In this document: positions 18,704-29,692 of the stretch, in pieces | Position numbering within the stretch: position 1 is the first letter of the stretch | Layout of the letters: every line of letters starts with the position of its first letter | Notes under the pieces: model-generated | What the model saw: only the letters and a program-made list of their open reading frames with translations | What the model was told of the DNA's origin: nothing | Database searches by the model: none | From: Hyphomicrobium sp. | Lineage (GTDB): Bacteria; Pseudomonadota; Alphaproteobacteria; Rhizobiales; Hyphomicrobiaceae | Reading direction: 5' to 3' | Assembly: GCA_019751875.1 (NCBI GenBank) | Contig: JAIEMV010000003.1 | Coordinates: forward strand, 287,983-351,982 | Length of the DNA: 64,000 nt | Translations under genes and position numbers: made by a program

Positions 18704-19654
18704 ATGGCCGTTCGCCGCTTACATCCAGATCAACCCGCGGGCTTTGCTTTCACGTCGGAAAACCTGGCGTGGGTGAATGCGACCATCTCTAAGTATCCGC
18801 AGGGCAAGCAGGCCTCGGCGGTGATCCCGGTGCTATGGCGCGCACAGGAACAGATCGGCGGCTGGATTACGGAACCGGCGATCCGCGTCGTAGCCGACCT
18901 GCTCGGAATGGCGCATATCCGCGTCCTTGAAATCGCGACGTTCTACACGATGTTTCAATTGGCCCCGATCGGGTCCAAGGCGCACGTGCAGGTGTGCGGA
19001 ACTACACCGTGCATGCTGCGGGGTTCCAAGGACCTGATCAAGGTCTGCAAAAAGCGGATTGCCGAGGATCCATTCCATCTGTCTGACGACGGAGCGTTTT
19101 CGTGGGAAGAGGTGGAGTGCCTCGGGTCGTGCGCGAATGCCCCCATGGTCCAGATCGGCGCTGACACCTACGAAGATCTGACGCCCGCAAGTTTTGACGC
19201 CCTGCTCGATGGTTTTGCTCAGGGCATGCCGCCGAAGCCCGGCTCGCAGATCGGTCGTACGGCTTCGTGTCCTGAAGGCGGCCCGACGACACTGTCCGAT
19301 CCGTCGCTGTTCGACGGGTCGCGTGTGGGCCAGTGGCAGAAGCGATTGGAGCATGGCTCTGGCGGTTCAGCGCCTGCGGCTCCGGCTACGCCTGTGGCTC
19401 CGTCCACGCCCCCGGCTGCCTCGGCGCCACCGGCGTCGGCTACTCCGATTGAAGGGTCGAAGCCGTTCGTCCATCCAGCGGCGCTCGCCGCGATGGCGAA
19501 TGCGGGGATCGTGAAGGAACTCGAAGATCGTGGGAGCGCGGGTGGCAAGCCCATCCCAGCGGGCGAGTTGGCGAGCCTGGCGCAGTTGGCCCGCGTCAAG
19601 GGGCCCGCCGCTTTCGGCGCTAAGCCGGACGACAACGACGGCGTGAAGGGATAA
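18704..19654 (+). CDS. nuoE: NADH-quinone oxidoreductase subunit E with long C-terminal extension
   Basis: 24-kDa-type subunit carrying the [2Fe-2S] cluster N1a in the NADH dehydrogenase module. The ligands are in [11 protein letters not shown] and [11 protein letters not shown]. The ATG at 18704 is preceded by GGAGCC. The product has 316 residues; the core ends near residue 180, and the rest is an extension. This contains a low-complexity Ala/Pro linker (residues ~220-250) and a short helical tail ([22 protein letters not shown]). E. coli NuoE has about 166 residues. Alphaproteobacterial NuoE are often longer, but I do not recognise this tail. Confidence 0.95.
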   Translation: MAVRRLHPDQPAGFAFTSENLAWVNATISKYPQGKQASAVIPVLWRAQEQIGGWITEPAIRVVADLLGMAHIRVLEIATFYTMFQLAPIGSKAHVQVCGTTPCMLRGSKDLIKVCKKRIAEDPFHLSDDGAFSWEEVECLGSCANAPMVQIGADTYEDLTPASFDALLDGFAQGMPPKPGSQIGRTASCPEGGPTTLSDPSLFDGSRVGQWQKRLEHGSGGSAPAAPATPVAPSTPPAASAPPASATPIEGSKPFVHPAALAAMANAGIVKELEDRGSAGGKPIPAGELASLAQLARVKGPAAFGAKPDDNDGVKG

Positions 19655-19662
19655 CGCAGTTC

Positions 19663-20952
19663 ATGGCGATGCTGGCCGACAAAGACCGGATTTTCACCAA
19701 CCTGTATGGGCTGCACGATTCCGGCCTTAAGGCAGCGATGAAGCGCGGCCAGTGGGACGGAACGAAGCTGCTGATCGACCAGGGACACGACTGGATTATC
19801 AACGAGGTCAAGCAGTCGGGCCTGCGCGGGCGCGGCGGGGCGGGCTTTCCCACCGGGCTCAAGTGGTCGTTCATGCCGAAGGCCGATTCGCGGCCGAGCT
19901 ATCTGGTGATCAACGCGGATGAGAGCGAGCCCGGCTCGTGCAAGGACCGCGAGATCCTGCGCCATGATCCGCAGCTTCTGATCGAAGGCGCTCTGCTGGC
20001 GTCGTTCGCGATGCGGGCGCATACATGCTATGTTTATCTACGGGGTGAATACATTCGCGAGCGCGAGGCCCTTCAGCGGGCGGTGGATGAAGCGTATGCG
20101 GCCAAGTTGATCGGTAAGAACAACGTCCACGGCTGGGATTTCGATCTCTATCTTCACCACGGCGCGGGTGCCTACATCTGCGGTGAAGAGACCGCACTCC
20201 TGGAGAGCCTCGAAGGCAAAAAGGGTCAGCCGCGGTTGAAGCCGCCGTTCCCTGCCAACGTCGGTCTTTACGGTGCGCCGACCACGATCAACAACGTGGA
20301 GAGCATCGCAGTCGTCCCGGACATTCTGCGGCGCGGGGCGAAGTGGTTCGAGGCGCTCGGCAAGCCGAATAACTCCGGGACGAAGCTGTTCCAGATCTCG
20401 GGCCACGTGAACAAGCCTTGCGTGGTCGAAGAGGAGATGGGCATTCCGCTGCGACAGCTCATCGAGGAGCATGCAGGCGGCGTGCGCGGCGGGTGGAACA
20501 ATCTTCTGGCTGTCATCCCTGGCGGATCGTCGGTGCCGCTGGTGCCGGCGGAACTCTGCCAGGACCTGACAATGGATTTTGATGCGCTGCTCAAGGTCAA
20601 GTCGGGGCTTGGCACCGCAGCGCTCATCGTGATGGACAAATCAACCGACATCGTGCGTGCGATCGCGCGCATCTCGTATTTCTACAAGCACGAGAGCTGC
20701 GGCCAATGCACGCCGTGTCGGGAGGGCACAGGTTGGATGTGGCGCGTTCTCGAACGGATGGCGGAGGGCCGAGCGGAGAAGCGCGAGATCGATCTGCTGT
20801 TCGACGTCACGAAACAGGTAGAGGGGCATACGATCTGCGCGCTCGGGGACGCGGCGGCGTGGCCGGTACAGGGTCTCATCCGGCATTTCCGCGACGAGAT
20901 CGAGAAGCGCATCGATACGTATCACGGCGGCCATAAGGAAGCTGCCGAGTGA
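19663..20952 (+). CDS. nuoF: NADH-quinone oxidoreductase subunit F (NADH-binding)
   Basis: 51-kDa-type subunit that oxidises NADH with FMN and carries cluster N3. Visible motifs are the NADH/FMN loop [16 protein letters not shown], the [19 protein letters not shown] block, the [14 protein letters not shown] block and the 4Fe-4S ligands [12 protein letters not shown], with the distal Cys in [13 protein letters not shown]. The 429-residue length is normal. ATG 19669 is an equally possible start two codons in. Confidence 0.98.
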   Translation: MAMLADKDRIFTNLYGLHDSGLKAAMKRGQWDGTKLLIDQGHDWIINEVKQSGLRGRGGAGFPTGLKWSFMPKADSRPSYLVINADESEPGSCKDREILRHDPQLLIEGALLASFAMRAHTCYVYLRGEYIREREALQRAVDEAYAAKLIGKNNVHGWDFDLYLHHGAGAYICGEETALLESLEGKKGQPRLKPPFPANVGLYGAPTTINNVESIAVVPDILRRGAKWFEALGKPNNSGTKLFQISGHVNKPCVVEEEMGIPLRQLIEEHAGGVRGGWNNLLAVIPGGSSVPLVPAELCQDLTMDFDALLKVKSGLGTAALIVMDKSTDIVRAIARISYFYKHESCGQCTPCREGTGWMWRVLERMAEGRAEKREIDLLFDVTKQVEGHTICALGDAAAWPVQGLIRHFRDEIEKRIDTYHGGHKEAAE

Positions 20953-21017
20953 ATTGAAGTGTCGTGGCCGCGCTCTGACGCACGGCCATTTTGAATCCTA
21001 TGGACGAGAAGAGACGC

Positions 21018-23087
21018 ATGGCACGGAAGCTCATCGTCGACGGTGTAGAGATCGAGGTGGAAGACGGCACCACGCTGATGCATGCGTGTGAGGCTGTGGG
21101 CGCCGAGATCCCGCGCTTTTGTTATCACGAGCGTCTGTCGATAGCGGGCAACTGCCGCATGTGCCTTGTGGAAGTCGAAGGCAGCCCCAAGCCGATCGCG
21201 TCGTGCGCGATGCTGGTCAATGACCTGCCGCCCAACCGCGATGGTTCGCCCAAGAAGATTTTCACCAAGAGCACAGTTGCCAAAAAAGCGCGCGAAGGTG
21301 TGATGGAGTTCCTATTGCTCAATCACCCGCTGGATTGCCCGATCTGCGACCAGGGTGGCGAGTGCGACCTGCAGGATCAGGCCATGGCGTTCGGCATGGG
21401 CGGGTCGCGCTACGAAGAGAACAAGCGGGCGGTCGAGGACAAGTACATCGGGCCGCTGATCAAGACGGTGATGACGCGCTGCATCCACTGTACGCGGTGC
21501 GTGCGATACATGACCGAGATCGCGGGCGTGGAAGAATTGGGTCTGATCGGACGCGGCGAAGACGCCGAGATCACGACCTATCTCGAAAAGGGCATCCTGA
21601 CCGAAATGAGCGCCAACGCCGTGGACCTGTGCCCCGTCGGCGCGCTGACGCATCGGCCGTGGGCGCATAATGCGCGTCCGTGGGAATTGAAGAAGACGGA
21701 AAGTATCGACGTGATGGATGCTGTCGGCTCCGCAATTCGCGTCGACACGCGCGGTCGCGAGGTGATGCGCATTCTGCCGCGCAACAACGATTCGGTGAAC
21801 GAGGAGTGGATCTCCGACAAGACGCGGCATGTCGTCGACGGATTAAAGATGCAGCGGCTGGACCGGCCGTATGTGCGTCGGAACGGGCGACTCGTGGCTG
21901 CCACATGGGCCGAAGCGCTGGATGCCGTGGCGCAGCGGCTGAAATCGACGATCCCGGCGAGGATCGGTGCGATCGCGGGCGACTTGGCGGGGGCGGAGGA
22001 GATGTTCGCGCTGCGCGAACTCATGACGGGCCTCGGCGTGATGAATCTGGATTGCCGGCAGGCCGGTGAGGCATTCGATCCGTCGGCAGGGCGCGCGGGC
22101 TATCTGTTCAATGCCACTATCGAGGGCATCGACGTTGCCGATACGATCCTGATCGTGGGCGCCAATCCGCGGCTGGAAGCGCCGGTTCTCAATTCACGCC
22201 TGCGCCGCCGCGCTCGCCAGCCAGGCGTCACAGTGGCGCTGATCGGCGAGGCGGTGGACCTCGGTTACAAGTATCAGCATCTGGGTACCGACCCGTCGGC
22301 GATCACGAAGATATTACAGGCTCCGGCGGTACCGGCAGAGCACCCGATGATCATCGTCGGCAGCGGCGCGGTGTCTCGGTCCGACGGAGCGGCCATCCTA
22401 GGCGCAGTGGCGAAGGCGGCTTTGCAGTTCGGCATCGTGAAGGACGGCTGGAACGGGTTCTCTGTGCTCCATACGGCGGCGGCGCGCGTGGCGGGTCTCG
22501 ACCTCGGCTTCGTGCCGGGGGCGAACGGCTTGACGGCGCAGCAGATGGCCGCGGGCGGGGTGGATGTGCTGTTCAATCTCGGCGCGGATGAGATTGATAT
22601 CGCCCCGGGGCCATTCGTGATCTACCAGGGGAGCCACGGGGATCGCGGCGCGCATCGTGCCGATGTCATCCTGCCGGGCGCCGCCTACACGGAGAAGAGC
22701 GCGACTTACATCAACACGGAGGGCCGCGCGCAGCAGACGGTGCGGTCCGTATTCCCGCCGGGAGAAGCGCGCGAGGACTGGACCATCCTGCGTGCGGTGT
22801 CGGCAGAGATCGGCAATCCGCTGCCATTCGATACGCTGGAACAATTGCGGGCGAAGATGTACGCGGCAGTGCCGCAGCTGGCCGCGCTCAATACGGTGGC
22901 TGCCGCGGATGCCAAAGGCATCGAGGCGCTGGCCACAAAGGCCGGTGTGATGCGGGATGACCGTTTTGTTGCACCGATCAAGGATTTTTATCTGACAAAT
23001 CCGATCGCGCGTGCGTCGCAGGTGATGGCGGAACTGAGCGCGCTGCGTCATGCGGCGGCGGGCAAGACACTGTCGGCTGCGGAATAG
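21018..23087 (+). CDS. nuoG: NADH-quinone oxidoreductase subunit G
   Basis: 75-kDa-type subunit with several iron-sulfur clusters. Ligand groups in order are PRFCYHERLSIAGNCRMC (N1b), the His/Cys set HPLDCPICDQGGECDL (N5), and CIHCTRCVRYM with VDLCPVGALT (N4). The molybdopterin-oxidoreductase-like domain fills the C-terminal two thirds. I start at ATG 21018, after GAGAAGAGACGC, giving 689 residues; TTG 20991 and ATG 21000 are less well placed. Confidence 0.97.
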   Translation: MARKLIVDGVEIEVEDGTTLMHACEAVGAEIPRFCYHERLSIAGNCRMCLVEVEGSPKPIASCAMLVNDLPPNRDGSPKKIFTKSTVAKKAREGVMEFLLLNHPLDCPICDQGGECDLQDQAMAFGMGGSRYEENKRAVEDKYIGPLIKTVMTRCIHCTRCVRYMTEIAGVEELGLIGRGEDAEITTYLEKGILTEMSANAVDLCPVGALTHRPWAHNARPWELKKTESIDVMDAVGSAIRVDTRGREVMRILPRNNDSVNEEWISDKTRHVVDGLKMQRLDRPYVRRNGRLVAATWAEALDAVAQRLKSTIPARIGAIAGDLAGAEEMFALRELMTGLGVMNLDCRQAGEAFDPSAGRAGYLFNATIEGIDVADTILIVGANPRLEAPVLNSRLRRRARQPGVTVALIGEAVDLGYKYQHLGTDPSAITKILQAPAVPAEHPMIIVGSGAVSRSDGAAILGAVAKAALQFGIVKDGWNGFSVLHTAAARVAGLDLGFVPGANGLTAQQMAAGGVDVLFNLGADEIDIAPGPFVIYQGSHGDRGAHRADVILPGAAYTEKSATYINTEGRAQQTVRSVFPPGEAREDWTILRAVSAEIGNPLPFDTLEQLRAKMYAAVPQLAALNTVAAADAKGIEALATKAGVMRDDRFVAPIKDFYLTNPIARASQVMAELSALRHAAAGKTLSAAE

Positions 23088-23105
23088 GGAAGGGCAAGAG
23101 ACGCG

Positions 23106-24167
23106 ATGGCGGAACAGTCGAGCCTTTGGGACAGTATTATCTGGCTCGCGGTCAACGTGGGGCTCAGCCTCGCGCTGTTAACCGGGCTCCTGATCATCAT
23201 TGCCTATCTGCTGCTGCTCGACCGCAAGGTATGGGCAGCGGTGCAGTTGCGCAAAGGTCCTAACGTGGTCGGTCCGTGGGGGCTGCTGCAATCGTTCGCG
23301 GATTTGATCAAGTTCGCCGTGAAGGAGCCGATCATTCCAGCGGGCGCCAACAAGGGCGTTTTCCTGCTTGCTCCCCTGGCGACGGCAGTGTGCGCGCTGG
23401 CTGCGTGGGCGGTGATTCCGATCAGTGAGAACAACTGGGGCAAGTGGGTGATCTCCGATTTGAACGTCGGCATCCTATACGTGCTCGCAATCTCCTCGCT
23501 CGGCGTTTACGGCGTGATCATGGGCGGGTGGGCGTCGAACTCAAAGTATCCGTTCATGGGCGCGCTACGCTCGGCGGCGCAGATGGTCTCATACGAGGTG
23601 TCGATCGGCTTCGTTATCATCACGGTGCTGCTGCTGGTCGGATCGCTCAACATGACCGATATCGTCCGCGCGCAGGCCGATGGGATCGGGACCTCTGCGG
23701 GGTTGCCTGCGTCGTTCCTCGATTGGCACTGGTTGGTGCTCTTGCCGATGTTCGTGATCTTCTTCATCTCGGCGCTGGCCGAGACGAACCGGCCGCCGTT
23801 CGACCTCGTGGAAGCGGAATCGGAACTCGTAGCGGGCTTCATGGTGGAGTATTCGTCGACGCCCTACCTGCTCTTCATGCTCGGCGAGTACGTGGCGATC
23901 GTGACCATGTGTGCAATCGGCACCATCCTGTTCCTGGGCGGATGGCTTCCGCCGCTCGATATCGTTCCATTCAACATGGTGCCGGGGATCGTCTGGTTTA
24001 TTCTCAAGGCCACGTTCCTCTTCTTCATGTTTGCGATGGTGAAGGCCATGGTGCCGCGCTACCGCTACGACCAGCTGATGCGACTCGGCTGGAAGGTGTT
24101 CCTGCCCCTGTCGCTGGTTGCGGTGGTCGTCGTCGCGGCTGTGGTGCAGTTCGGGGGCGTGTCGTGA
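23106..24167 (+). CDS. nuoH: NADH-quinone oxidoreductase subunit H
   Basis: Eight-helix membrane subunit that forms the quinone chamber with NuoB and NuoD. The signature loops are [30 protein letters not shown] near residue 40 and [23 protein letters not shown] near residue 225. The length of 353 is typical. The start has AAGGGCAAGAGACG upstream. Its TGA overlaps a GTG start of a small membrane gene, a feature not seen in E. coli. Confidence 0.98.
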   Translation: MAEQSSLWDSIIWLAVNVGLSLALLTGLLIIIAYLLLLDRKVWAAVQLRKGPNVVGPWGLLQSFADLIKFAVKEPIIPAGANKGVFLLAPLATAVCALAAWAVIPISENNWGKWVISDLNVGILYVLAISSLGVYGVIMGGWASNSKYPFMGALRSAAQMVSYEVSIGFVIITVLLLVGSLNMTDIVRAQADGIGTSAGLPASFLDWHWLVLLPMFVIFFISALAETNRPPFDLVEAESELVAGFMVEYSSTPYLLFMLGEYVAIVTMCAIGTILFLGGWLPPLDIVPFNMVPGIVWFILKATFLFFMFAMVKAMVPRYRYDQLMRLGWKVFLPLSLVAVVVVAAVVQFGGVS

Positions 24168-24379
24168 CAGGTCCGCTGGTCGGCTTGGCGGTGGGTTTCC
24201 TCGCGGGGCTGTTCGGCTTCGTTGCGATCCGCCGGCTGGCCGATCGGATCCAATCGGCCCGTCCGGACGACGCCGGGCAGCGAACGGCGTCGCTGTTGAG
24301 GTCGACGGCCGTCGTCGATCTCGTGTTGTTTACGGCGGGCGGTGCGCTCGTCGGTTGGTATGTGTTTCCGAACGGATGA
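24164..24379 (+). CDS. Small two-helix membrane protein between nuoH and nuoI
   Basis: Not recognised. The 71-residue product starts at GTG 24164, overlapping the nuoH stop (GTGA), so it is translationally coupled. Two hydrophobic helices ([18 protein letters not shown] and [19 protein letters not shown]) flank a basic, Gln/Arg-rich loop. Some alphaproteobacterial complex I clusters, as in Paracoccus, carry extra unassigned reading frames; this may be such a one. A role in complex I is only suggested by position. Confidence 0.65.
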   Translation: MTGPLVGLAVGFLAGLFGFVAIRRLADRIQSARPDDAGQRTASLLRSTAVVDLVLFTAGGALVGWYVFPNG

Positions 24380-24398
24380 TCTCAAGGCCATCTGACCC

Positions 24399-24887
24399 AT
24401 GAATATCGCCCAGGGCGTGAAATCACTGTTTCTCATCGAGTTCGTGAAGGCGTTCGGCCTCACGATGCGGTACTTCTTTGCGCCGAAAAAGACGCTCAAC
24501 TATCCCTTTGAAAAGGGGCCGCTGAGCCCGCGCTTCCGCGGTGAACATGCTTTGCGCCGGTATCCGAATGGAGAAGAGCGCTGCATCGCCTGCAAGTTGT
24601 GCGAGGCGATCTGCCCGGCGCAGGCGATTACCATCGAAGCGGGGCCGAGACGCAATGACGGCACGCGGCGCACCACGCGCTACGATATCGACATGACGAA
24701 GTGCATTTATTGCGGTCTGTGCCAGGAGGCGTGTCCGGTGGACGCGATCGTGGAGGGGCCGAACTTCGAGTTCGCGACGGAGACGCGCGAGGAACTGTTC
24801 TACGATAAGGACAAGCTGCTCGCGAATGGCGACCGGTGGGAGCGCGAGATCGCGCGCAACATGGCGGCGGATGCGAAGTACAGATGA
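24399..24887 (+). CDS. nuoI: NADH-quinone oxidoreductase subunit I
   Basis: Ferredoxin-like subunit with two [4Fe-4S] clusters (N6a, N6b) that pass electrons from NuoG to NuoB. The two ligand sets are [12 protein letters not shown] and [12 protein letters not shown]. The N-terminal amphipathic helix ([19 protein letters not shown]) anchors it to the membrane arm. The length of 162 is usual for alphaproteobacteria. Confidence 0.98.
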   Translation: MNIAQGVKSLFLIEFVKAFGLTMRYFFAPKKTLNYPFEKGPLSPRFRGEHALRRYPNGEERCIACKLCEAICPAQAITIEAGPRRNDGTRRTTRYDIDMTKCIYCGLCQEACPVDAIVEGPNFEFATETREELFYDKDKLLANGDRWEREIARNMAADAKYR

Positions 24888-24933
24888 GGCACCTTGAATC
24901 CGGGAACGGTTCAAAGGGAAGGTTAGGGTTGGA

Positions 24934-25566
24934 ATGCTGACGGCTGGGTTCTTCTATCTGTTTGCGGTGTTGGCGATTGCATCGGGGACGATGGTGATCG
25001 TCGCGCGCAATCCCGTGCATGCGGTGCTGTTTCTCATCCTGACGTTCTTTAACGCGGCGGGGCTGTTCATTCTGCTCGGCGCTGAATTTCTCGCGATGCT
25101 GCTCGTCATCGTCTACGTGGGCGCGGTGGCGGTGCTCTTCCTTTTCGTCGTGATGATGCTGGACGTGGACTTTGCCGAGTTGCGCGCCGGCTTCATCAAG
25201 AATGCACCCATTGGGTTGCTGGTTGCTGGCATTGTTCTGGTCGAACTCGTCGCGCTCTTCGTGACAGGTGCGTCCGGTGGCCTGCCGACCGCCATTCCGG
25301 CGGCAGCGCCCGGTACAGAAACGTTGACGAACACGGAGCAGATCGGTCGCGTGCTTTATACGAAGTACGTTTATTTCTTCCAGGCGGCGGGCCTCGTGCT
25401 GCTCGTCGCGATGGTCGGTGCGATCGTTCTGACGCTTCGCCATCGTGAAGGTGTGAAGCGGCAGTCGATTGCGGCGCAGAATGCACGTACGCCGGCCATG
25501 GGTCTTGAAGTGGTCAAGGTGGCGCCGGGTGGCGCCGTCATCCCCTCTTCGGAGGGGCCGCGATGA
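24934..25566 (+). CDS. nuoJ: NADH-quinone oxidoreductase subunit J
   Basis: Membrane subunit with five helices; the helix containing HAVLFLILTFFNAAGLFILLGAEF-type sequence holds the conserved pi-bulge region. The 210-residue product ends in a soluble tail. The start follows AAGGGAAGG. The stop overlaps the next small gene by 4 bases. Confidence 0.96.
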   Translation: MLTAGFFYLFAVLAIASGTMVIVARNPVHAVLFLILTFFNAAGLFILLGAEFLAMLLVIVYVGAVAVLFLFVVMMLDVDFAELRAGFIKNAPIGLLVAGIVLVELVALFVTGASGGLPTAIPAAAPGTETLTNTEQIGRVLYTKYVYFFQAAGLVLLVAMVGAIVLTLRHREGVKRQSIAAQNARTPAMGLEVVKVAPGGAVIPSSEGPR

Positions 25567-25877
25567 CAGGGTTTCTGCTCAAGGGGCTGGCGTTCTTTCT
25601 GGCGGCGGCGGTCGTAAGCGCGCTTCTGACCTGGATCGTGCCGGGCAAGATCGTGCCTTCGGTCAAGGTGCTGGTGTGGGTATTGCCCCTCGTGTTCTTG
25701 GGTATCGAGTTCTGGGCGATGCGTGCGTCGCATGACATCACTTGGGCGGCCGCCTGGCGCGGGGCAATCTCGGCGGGCGCACAGACACTCATCTTCTGGC
25801 CCGGGGCGCTGGCCGGGCACTATGGCGTCGCGGCGCTGCGCGCCGATCTACAGGGCCCGCGGGGGAACGTCGTCTAA
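25563..25877 (+). CDS. Small membrane protein between nuoJ and nuoK
   Basis: Not recognised. 104 residues with two or three hydrophobic segments ([37 protein letters not shown] and [17 protein letters not shown]). It overlaps nuoJ by 4 bases and its stop shares a base with the nuoK ATG, so it is locked into the operon. Tight coupling on both sides suggests it is made in step with the membrane arm and might be an accessory subunit or assembly factor; this is inference from context only. Confidence 0.75.
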   Translation: MTGFLLKGLAFFLAAAVVSALLTWIVPGKIVPSVKVLVWVLPLVFLGIEFWAMRASHDITWAAAWRGAISAGAQTLIFWPGALAGHYGVAALRADLQGPRGNVV

Positions 25878-26185
25878 TGACCATAGGACTTGCCCACTAT
25901 CTGACGGTTGCGGCATGCCTGTTCACGCTCGGCATCCTCGGCATCTTCCTCAACCGGAAGAACGTGATCGTCATCTTGATGTCGGTCGAGCTCATGCTGC
26001 TGGCCGTCAACATCAACCTCGTCGCGTTCTCGGCCTTTCTCGGTAACATCACCGGGCAGATCTTCGCTCTGTTCATCCTGACGGTGGCGGCGGCGGAGGC
26101 GGCCATCGGGCTTGCCATCATTGTCGTGTACTACCGCAACCGCGGTTCGATCGCGGTCGAAGACATCAATATGATGAAGGGTTGA
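25877..26185 (+). CDS. nuoK: NADH-quinone oxidoreductase subunit K
   Basis: Three-helix membrane subunit of the proton-pumping arm. The 102-residue product carries the conserved helix-2 Glu in [17 protein letters not shown] and the helix-3 Glu in [14 protein letters not shown]. The ATG at 25877 overlaps the stop of the small membrane gene by one base. Confidence 0.97.
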   Translation: MTIGLAHYLTVAACLFTLGILGIFLNRKNVIVILMSVELMLLAVNINLVAFSAFLGNITGQIFALFILTVAAAEAAIGLAIIVVYYRNRGSIAVEDINMMKG

Positions 26186-26192
26186 GGCGGCG

Positions 26193-28175
26193 ATGATCTA
26201 TTCCGCAATCGTCTTCCTGCCGCTTCTGGGCGCGCTGATTGCCGGCCTGTTCGGCCGCGTGATCGGCGACCGGCCATCGGAAGTGATCACCACGGGTCTC
26301 ATGATGACGGCCGCGGCGCTGTCGTGGTTCGTGTTCATCGAGACCGGGTTCGCGCACGACGCGGCGAAGGGTGCGATCAAGGTGCCCGTGATGCGCTGGA
26401 TCACGTCCGGCGACTTGGAGGCGGCTTGGGTTCTGCGCATCGATACGCTGACGGCGGTCATGCTCATCGTCGTCACGACGGTGTCGTCACTGGTGCACCT
26501 CTATTCGATCGGCTACATGCACGAGGACGACAGCCGGCCGCGGTTCTTCTCATATCTGTCGCTATTCACGTTCGCCATGCTCATGCTGGTGACTAGCGAC
26601 AACCTCCTGCAGATGTTCTTCGGGTGGGAAGGCGTGGGGCTCGCCAGCTATCTGCTGATCGGGTTCTGGTATTATAAGCCTGAGGCGAATGCGGCGGCCA
26701 TCAAGGCGTTCGTTGTCAACCGCGTCGGCGACTTTGGATTTGCGCTCGGCATCTTCGGCGTCTTCTTCATTTTCAAGACGATCAGCCTGGATGAAGTGTT
26801 CCGTCAGGCCCCCGATATGGCCGGAAAGACGATGAACTTCCTCGGCTACGACGTCGATATTCTGACAACGCTGGCGCTGCTTCTGTTCATGGGAGCGATG
26901 GGCAAGTCGGCGCAGTTCCTGCTACACACGTGGCTGCCGGACGCCATGGAAGGTCCGACGCCGGTTTCCGCCCTCATTCACGCCGCGACGATGGTGACGG
27001 CGGGTGTGTTCATGGTGGCGCGCTTGTCGCCGCTGTTCGAGCAGGCGCCCGTAGCGCTGGAGTTCGTCGTCCTCATCGGGGCGATCACGGCGTTCTTCGC
27101 GGCGACGGTCGGCCTCGTGCAGAATGATATCAAGCGGGTGATTGCGTATTCAACTTGTTCGCAGTTGGGCTACATGTTCGTCGCATGCGGCGTGGGTGCG
27201 TACACGGTCGGCATCTTCCACCTGTTCACGCACGCGTTCTTCAAGGCGCTTCTGTTCCTTGGCGCCGGCTCGGTGATCCACGCGATGCACCACGAGCAGG
27301 ACATGCGGAACATGGGTGGGCTCAAGTCTAAGATCCCGATCACGTGGGCGATGATGCTGATTGGAACGCTGGCGTTGACGGGCGTGGGAATTCCGCACGT
27401 CGGTGGGTTCGCAGGCTTCCATTCGAAGGACGCGATCGTGGAGGCGGCATACGCCGCTCACACGCCCGGCAACTATGCCTTCTGGCTGCTCGTGGTTGCG
27501 GCGCTGATGACGTCATTCTACTCGTGGCGTCTGATGTTCATGACGTTCTACGGCAAGACGCGCGCGGAGCCTGACACCTACAAACACGCACACGAGAGCC
27601 CATCCGTGATGTTGATACCGCTCTATGTGCTGGCCACCGGCGCGGTGCTCGCGGGCATCGTGTTTGCGCCGTACTTCATCGGGCACCATCTGTCGGAGTT
27701 CTGGGGGACATCCGTCACTCCCGACAAGGACATCATGCACCACATGCATGAGGTGCCGGTGTGGGTGATGTGGGCGCCGTTCGGAGCGATGGCGACGGGC
27801 TTCGGGATCGCCTACCTCTATTACGTCGCCCGGCCGGAATTGCCGGAGAAGACGGCCAACGCGTTCCGCCCGCTGTATCTCTTCCTTCTCAACAAATGGT
27901 ACTTCGACGAATTGTACGATTTCATTTTCGTACGGCCCGCAAAGGCGCTCGGAAGGCTGTTCTGGAAGGGCGGTGATGGCACGATCATCGACGGCACCAT
28001 TGATGGGACGGCCGCGAGCGTGGGTTGGGCGACGGGCAGAATCATTCGGCTGCAAACCGGATATGTCTATCACTACGCCTTTGCCATGCTGATCGGGGTG
28101 GCGCTGATCGTGACGTGGTTCGCATGGCCTACTGGATTGGGGCCCTCAGGGATTGGGGCAGGGATTTCGAAATGA
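26193..28175 (+). CDS. nuoL: NADH-quinone oxidoreductase subunit L
   Basis: The distal antiporter-like proton-pumping subunit with the long lateral helix at its C-terminus. The 660-residue product includes the core motifs [18 protein letters not shown] and [24 protein letters not shown] sequence with its conserved Lys and His residues. The stop overlaps the nuoM start by 4 bases. Confidence 0.98.
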   Translation: MIYSAIVFLPLLGALIAGLFGRVIGDRPSEVITTGLMMTAAALSWFVFIETGFAHDAAKGAIKVPVMRWITSGDLEAAWVLRIDTLTAVMLIVVTTVSSLVHLYSIGYMHEDDSRPRFFSYLSLFTFAMLMLVTSDNLLQMFFGWEGVGLASYLLIGFWYYKPEANAAAIKAFVVNRVGDFGFALGIFGVFFIFKTISLDEVFRQAPDMAGKTMNFLGYDVDILTTLALLLFMGAMGKSAQFLLHTWLPDAMEGPTPVSALIHAATMVTAGVFMVARLSPLFEQAPVALEFVVLIGAITAFFAATVGLVQNDIKRVIAYSTCSQLGYMFVACGVGAYTVGIFHLFTHAFFKALLFLGAGSVIHAMHHEQDMRNMGGLKSKIPITWAMMLIGTLALTGVGIPHVGGFAGFHSKDAIVEAAYAAHTPGNYAFWLLVVAALMTSFYSWRLMFMTFYGKTRAEPDTYKHAHESPSVMLIPLYVLATGAVLAGIVFAPYFIGHHLSEFWGTSVTPDKDIMHHMHEVPVWVMWAPFGAMATGFGIAYLYYVARPELPEKTANAFRPLYLFLLNKWYFDELYDFIFVRPAKALGRLFWKGGDGTIIDGTIDGTAASVGWATGRIIRLQTGYVYHYAFAMLIGVALIVTWFAWPTGLGPSGIGAGISK

Positions 28176-29677
28176 TCATTACGACCCAACCGATCCTTTC
28201 GATCGTCACCTTCCTGCCGCTGATCGGTGCGCTCTTCATCGCGACGCTCCCGAAGGCTGCGGCGAACAACGCGCGCTGGGTGGCGCTGTGGACCACGATC
28301 GTCACGTTCGGCGTCTCGGTTCTTATTTGGACGAATTTTGATGCGTCCACGCCGGCCTTTCAGTTCGTGGAAGAGTATGCGTGGCTGGGCCCGATCAATT
28401 ACAAGGTCGGCGTGGACGGCATCTCGATGCTGTTCGTGATCCTGACGACATTCCTGATGCCGCTGTGCGTGCTGGCCAGTTGGCAGTCGATCGATGAGCG
28501 CGTGAAGGAGTACATGATCGCGTTTCTCATTCTGGAAACGCTGATGATCGGCGTTTTCTGCGCGCTCGATCTCGTCCTATTCTACCTGTTCTTCGAGGGC
28601 GGTCTGATCCCGATGTTCCTCATCATCGGCGTGTGGGGAGGGCCGCGTCGCGTCTATGCGAGCTTCAAGTTCTTCCTGTACACGTTGCTTGGCTCGTTGC
28701 TGATGCTGATCGCCATTCTGGTGATCTACGGCTATGCAGGCACGACCGACATTCCCGCGCTGCTGACGACCACGCGCCTGCCGGCCGATATGCAGTTCTG
28801 GCTGTGGCTCGCGTTCTTCGCCTCGTTCGCGGTGAAGATGCCGATGTGGCCGGTGCATACGTGGCTGCCGGACGCGCACGTGGAGGCGCCGACCGCAGGG
28901 TCTGTGATCCTGGCGGCGATCCTGCTCAAGATGGGCGGCTACGGCTTCCTGCGCTTCTCGGTGCCCATGTTCCCGCTCGCGACCGAGCAACTGGCGCCGG
29001 TCGTGTTCGTGATGTCAGTGGTCGCCATCATCTATACATCGCTTGTGGCGCTCGTGCAGGTCGATGTGAAGAAGTTGATCGCCTACTCGTCTGTCGCGCA
29101 CATGGGTTTCGTCACCATGGGCATCTTCACGGTGACGACACAGGGCGTGGACGGGGCGATCTTTCAGATGCTGTCGCACGGCATCGTGTCGGCGGCGCTC
29201 TTCTTGTGTGTCGGTGTCATCTACGATCGCATGCACACGCGCGAGATCGCGGCTTACGGCGGGCTCGCCGACAGAATGCCGCTCTATGCAGCCTGCTTCA
29301 TGGTCTTCACGATGGCCAACGTCGGGCTTCCCGGTACGAGCGGCTTCGTGGGTGAGTTCCTGACGCTGCTTGGCGCCTTCAAGGTGAATACGTGGGTTGC
29401 GTTCTTCGCCACGACGGGCGTGATCCTGTCTGCGTGCTATGCGCTCTACCTCTATCGGGCGCTCGTGTTCGGTCCGTTGGAGAAGCCGGCGCTCAAGCTT
29501 TTGCCAGATCTCTCCGCGCGGGAAATCGCGGTGCTCGGCCCGCTCGTCATCCTCACCATTCTGTTCGGGTTCTATCCGGCGCCGATCCTTGATGTGACGG
29601 CGGTGTCGGTACAGAATCTCGTCGCGCAGTACGAGGCCGCCGTTTCTGGCGCCGCCAAAGCCGCGACTTTGCCCTGA
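28172..29677 (+). CDS. nuoM: NADH-quinone oxidoreductase subunit M
   Basis: Second antiporter-like subunit, 501 residues. Conserved segments include [18 protein letters not shown] and [20 protein letters not shown] with the key Lys and Glu. The ATG at 28172 lies in the end of nuoL (ATGA overlap). Fourteen helices are expected. Confidence 0.98.
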   Translation: MIITTQPILSIVTFLPLIGALFIATLPKAAANNARWVALWTTIVTFGVSVLIWTNFDASTPAFQFVEEYAWLGPINYKVGVDGISMLFVILTTFLMPLCVLASWQSIDERVKEYMIAFLILETLMIGVFCALDLVLFYLFFEGGLIPMFLIIGVWGGPRRVYASFKFFLYTLLGSLLMLIAILVIYGYAGTTDIPALLTTTRLPADMQFWLWLAFFASFAVKMPMWPVHTWLPDAHVEAPTAGSVILAAILLKMGGYGFLRFSVPMFPLATEQLAPVVFVMSVVAIIYTSLVALVQVDVKKLIAYSSVAHMGFVTMGIFTVTTQGVDGAIFQMLSHGIVSAALFLCVGVIYDRMHTREIAAYGGLADRMPLYAACFMVFTMANVGLPGTSGFVGEFLTLLGAFKVNTWVAFFATTGVILSACYALYLYRALVFGPLEKPALKLLPDLSAREIAVLGPLVILTILFGFYPAPILDVTAVSVQNLVAQYEAAVSGAAKAATLP

Positions 29678-29692
29678 TCCGGAGCGCCTCTC

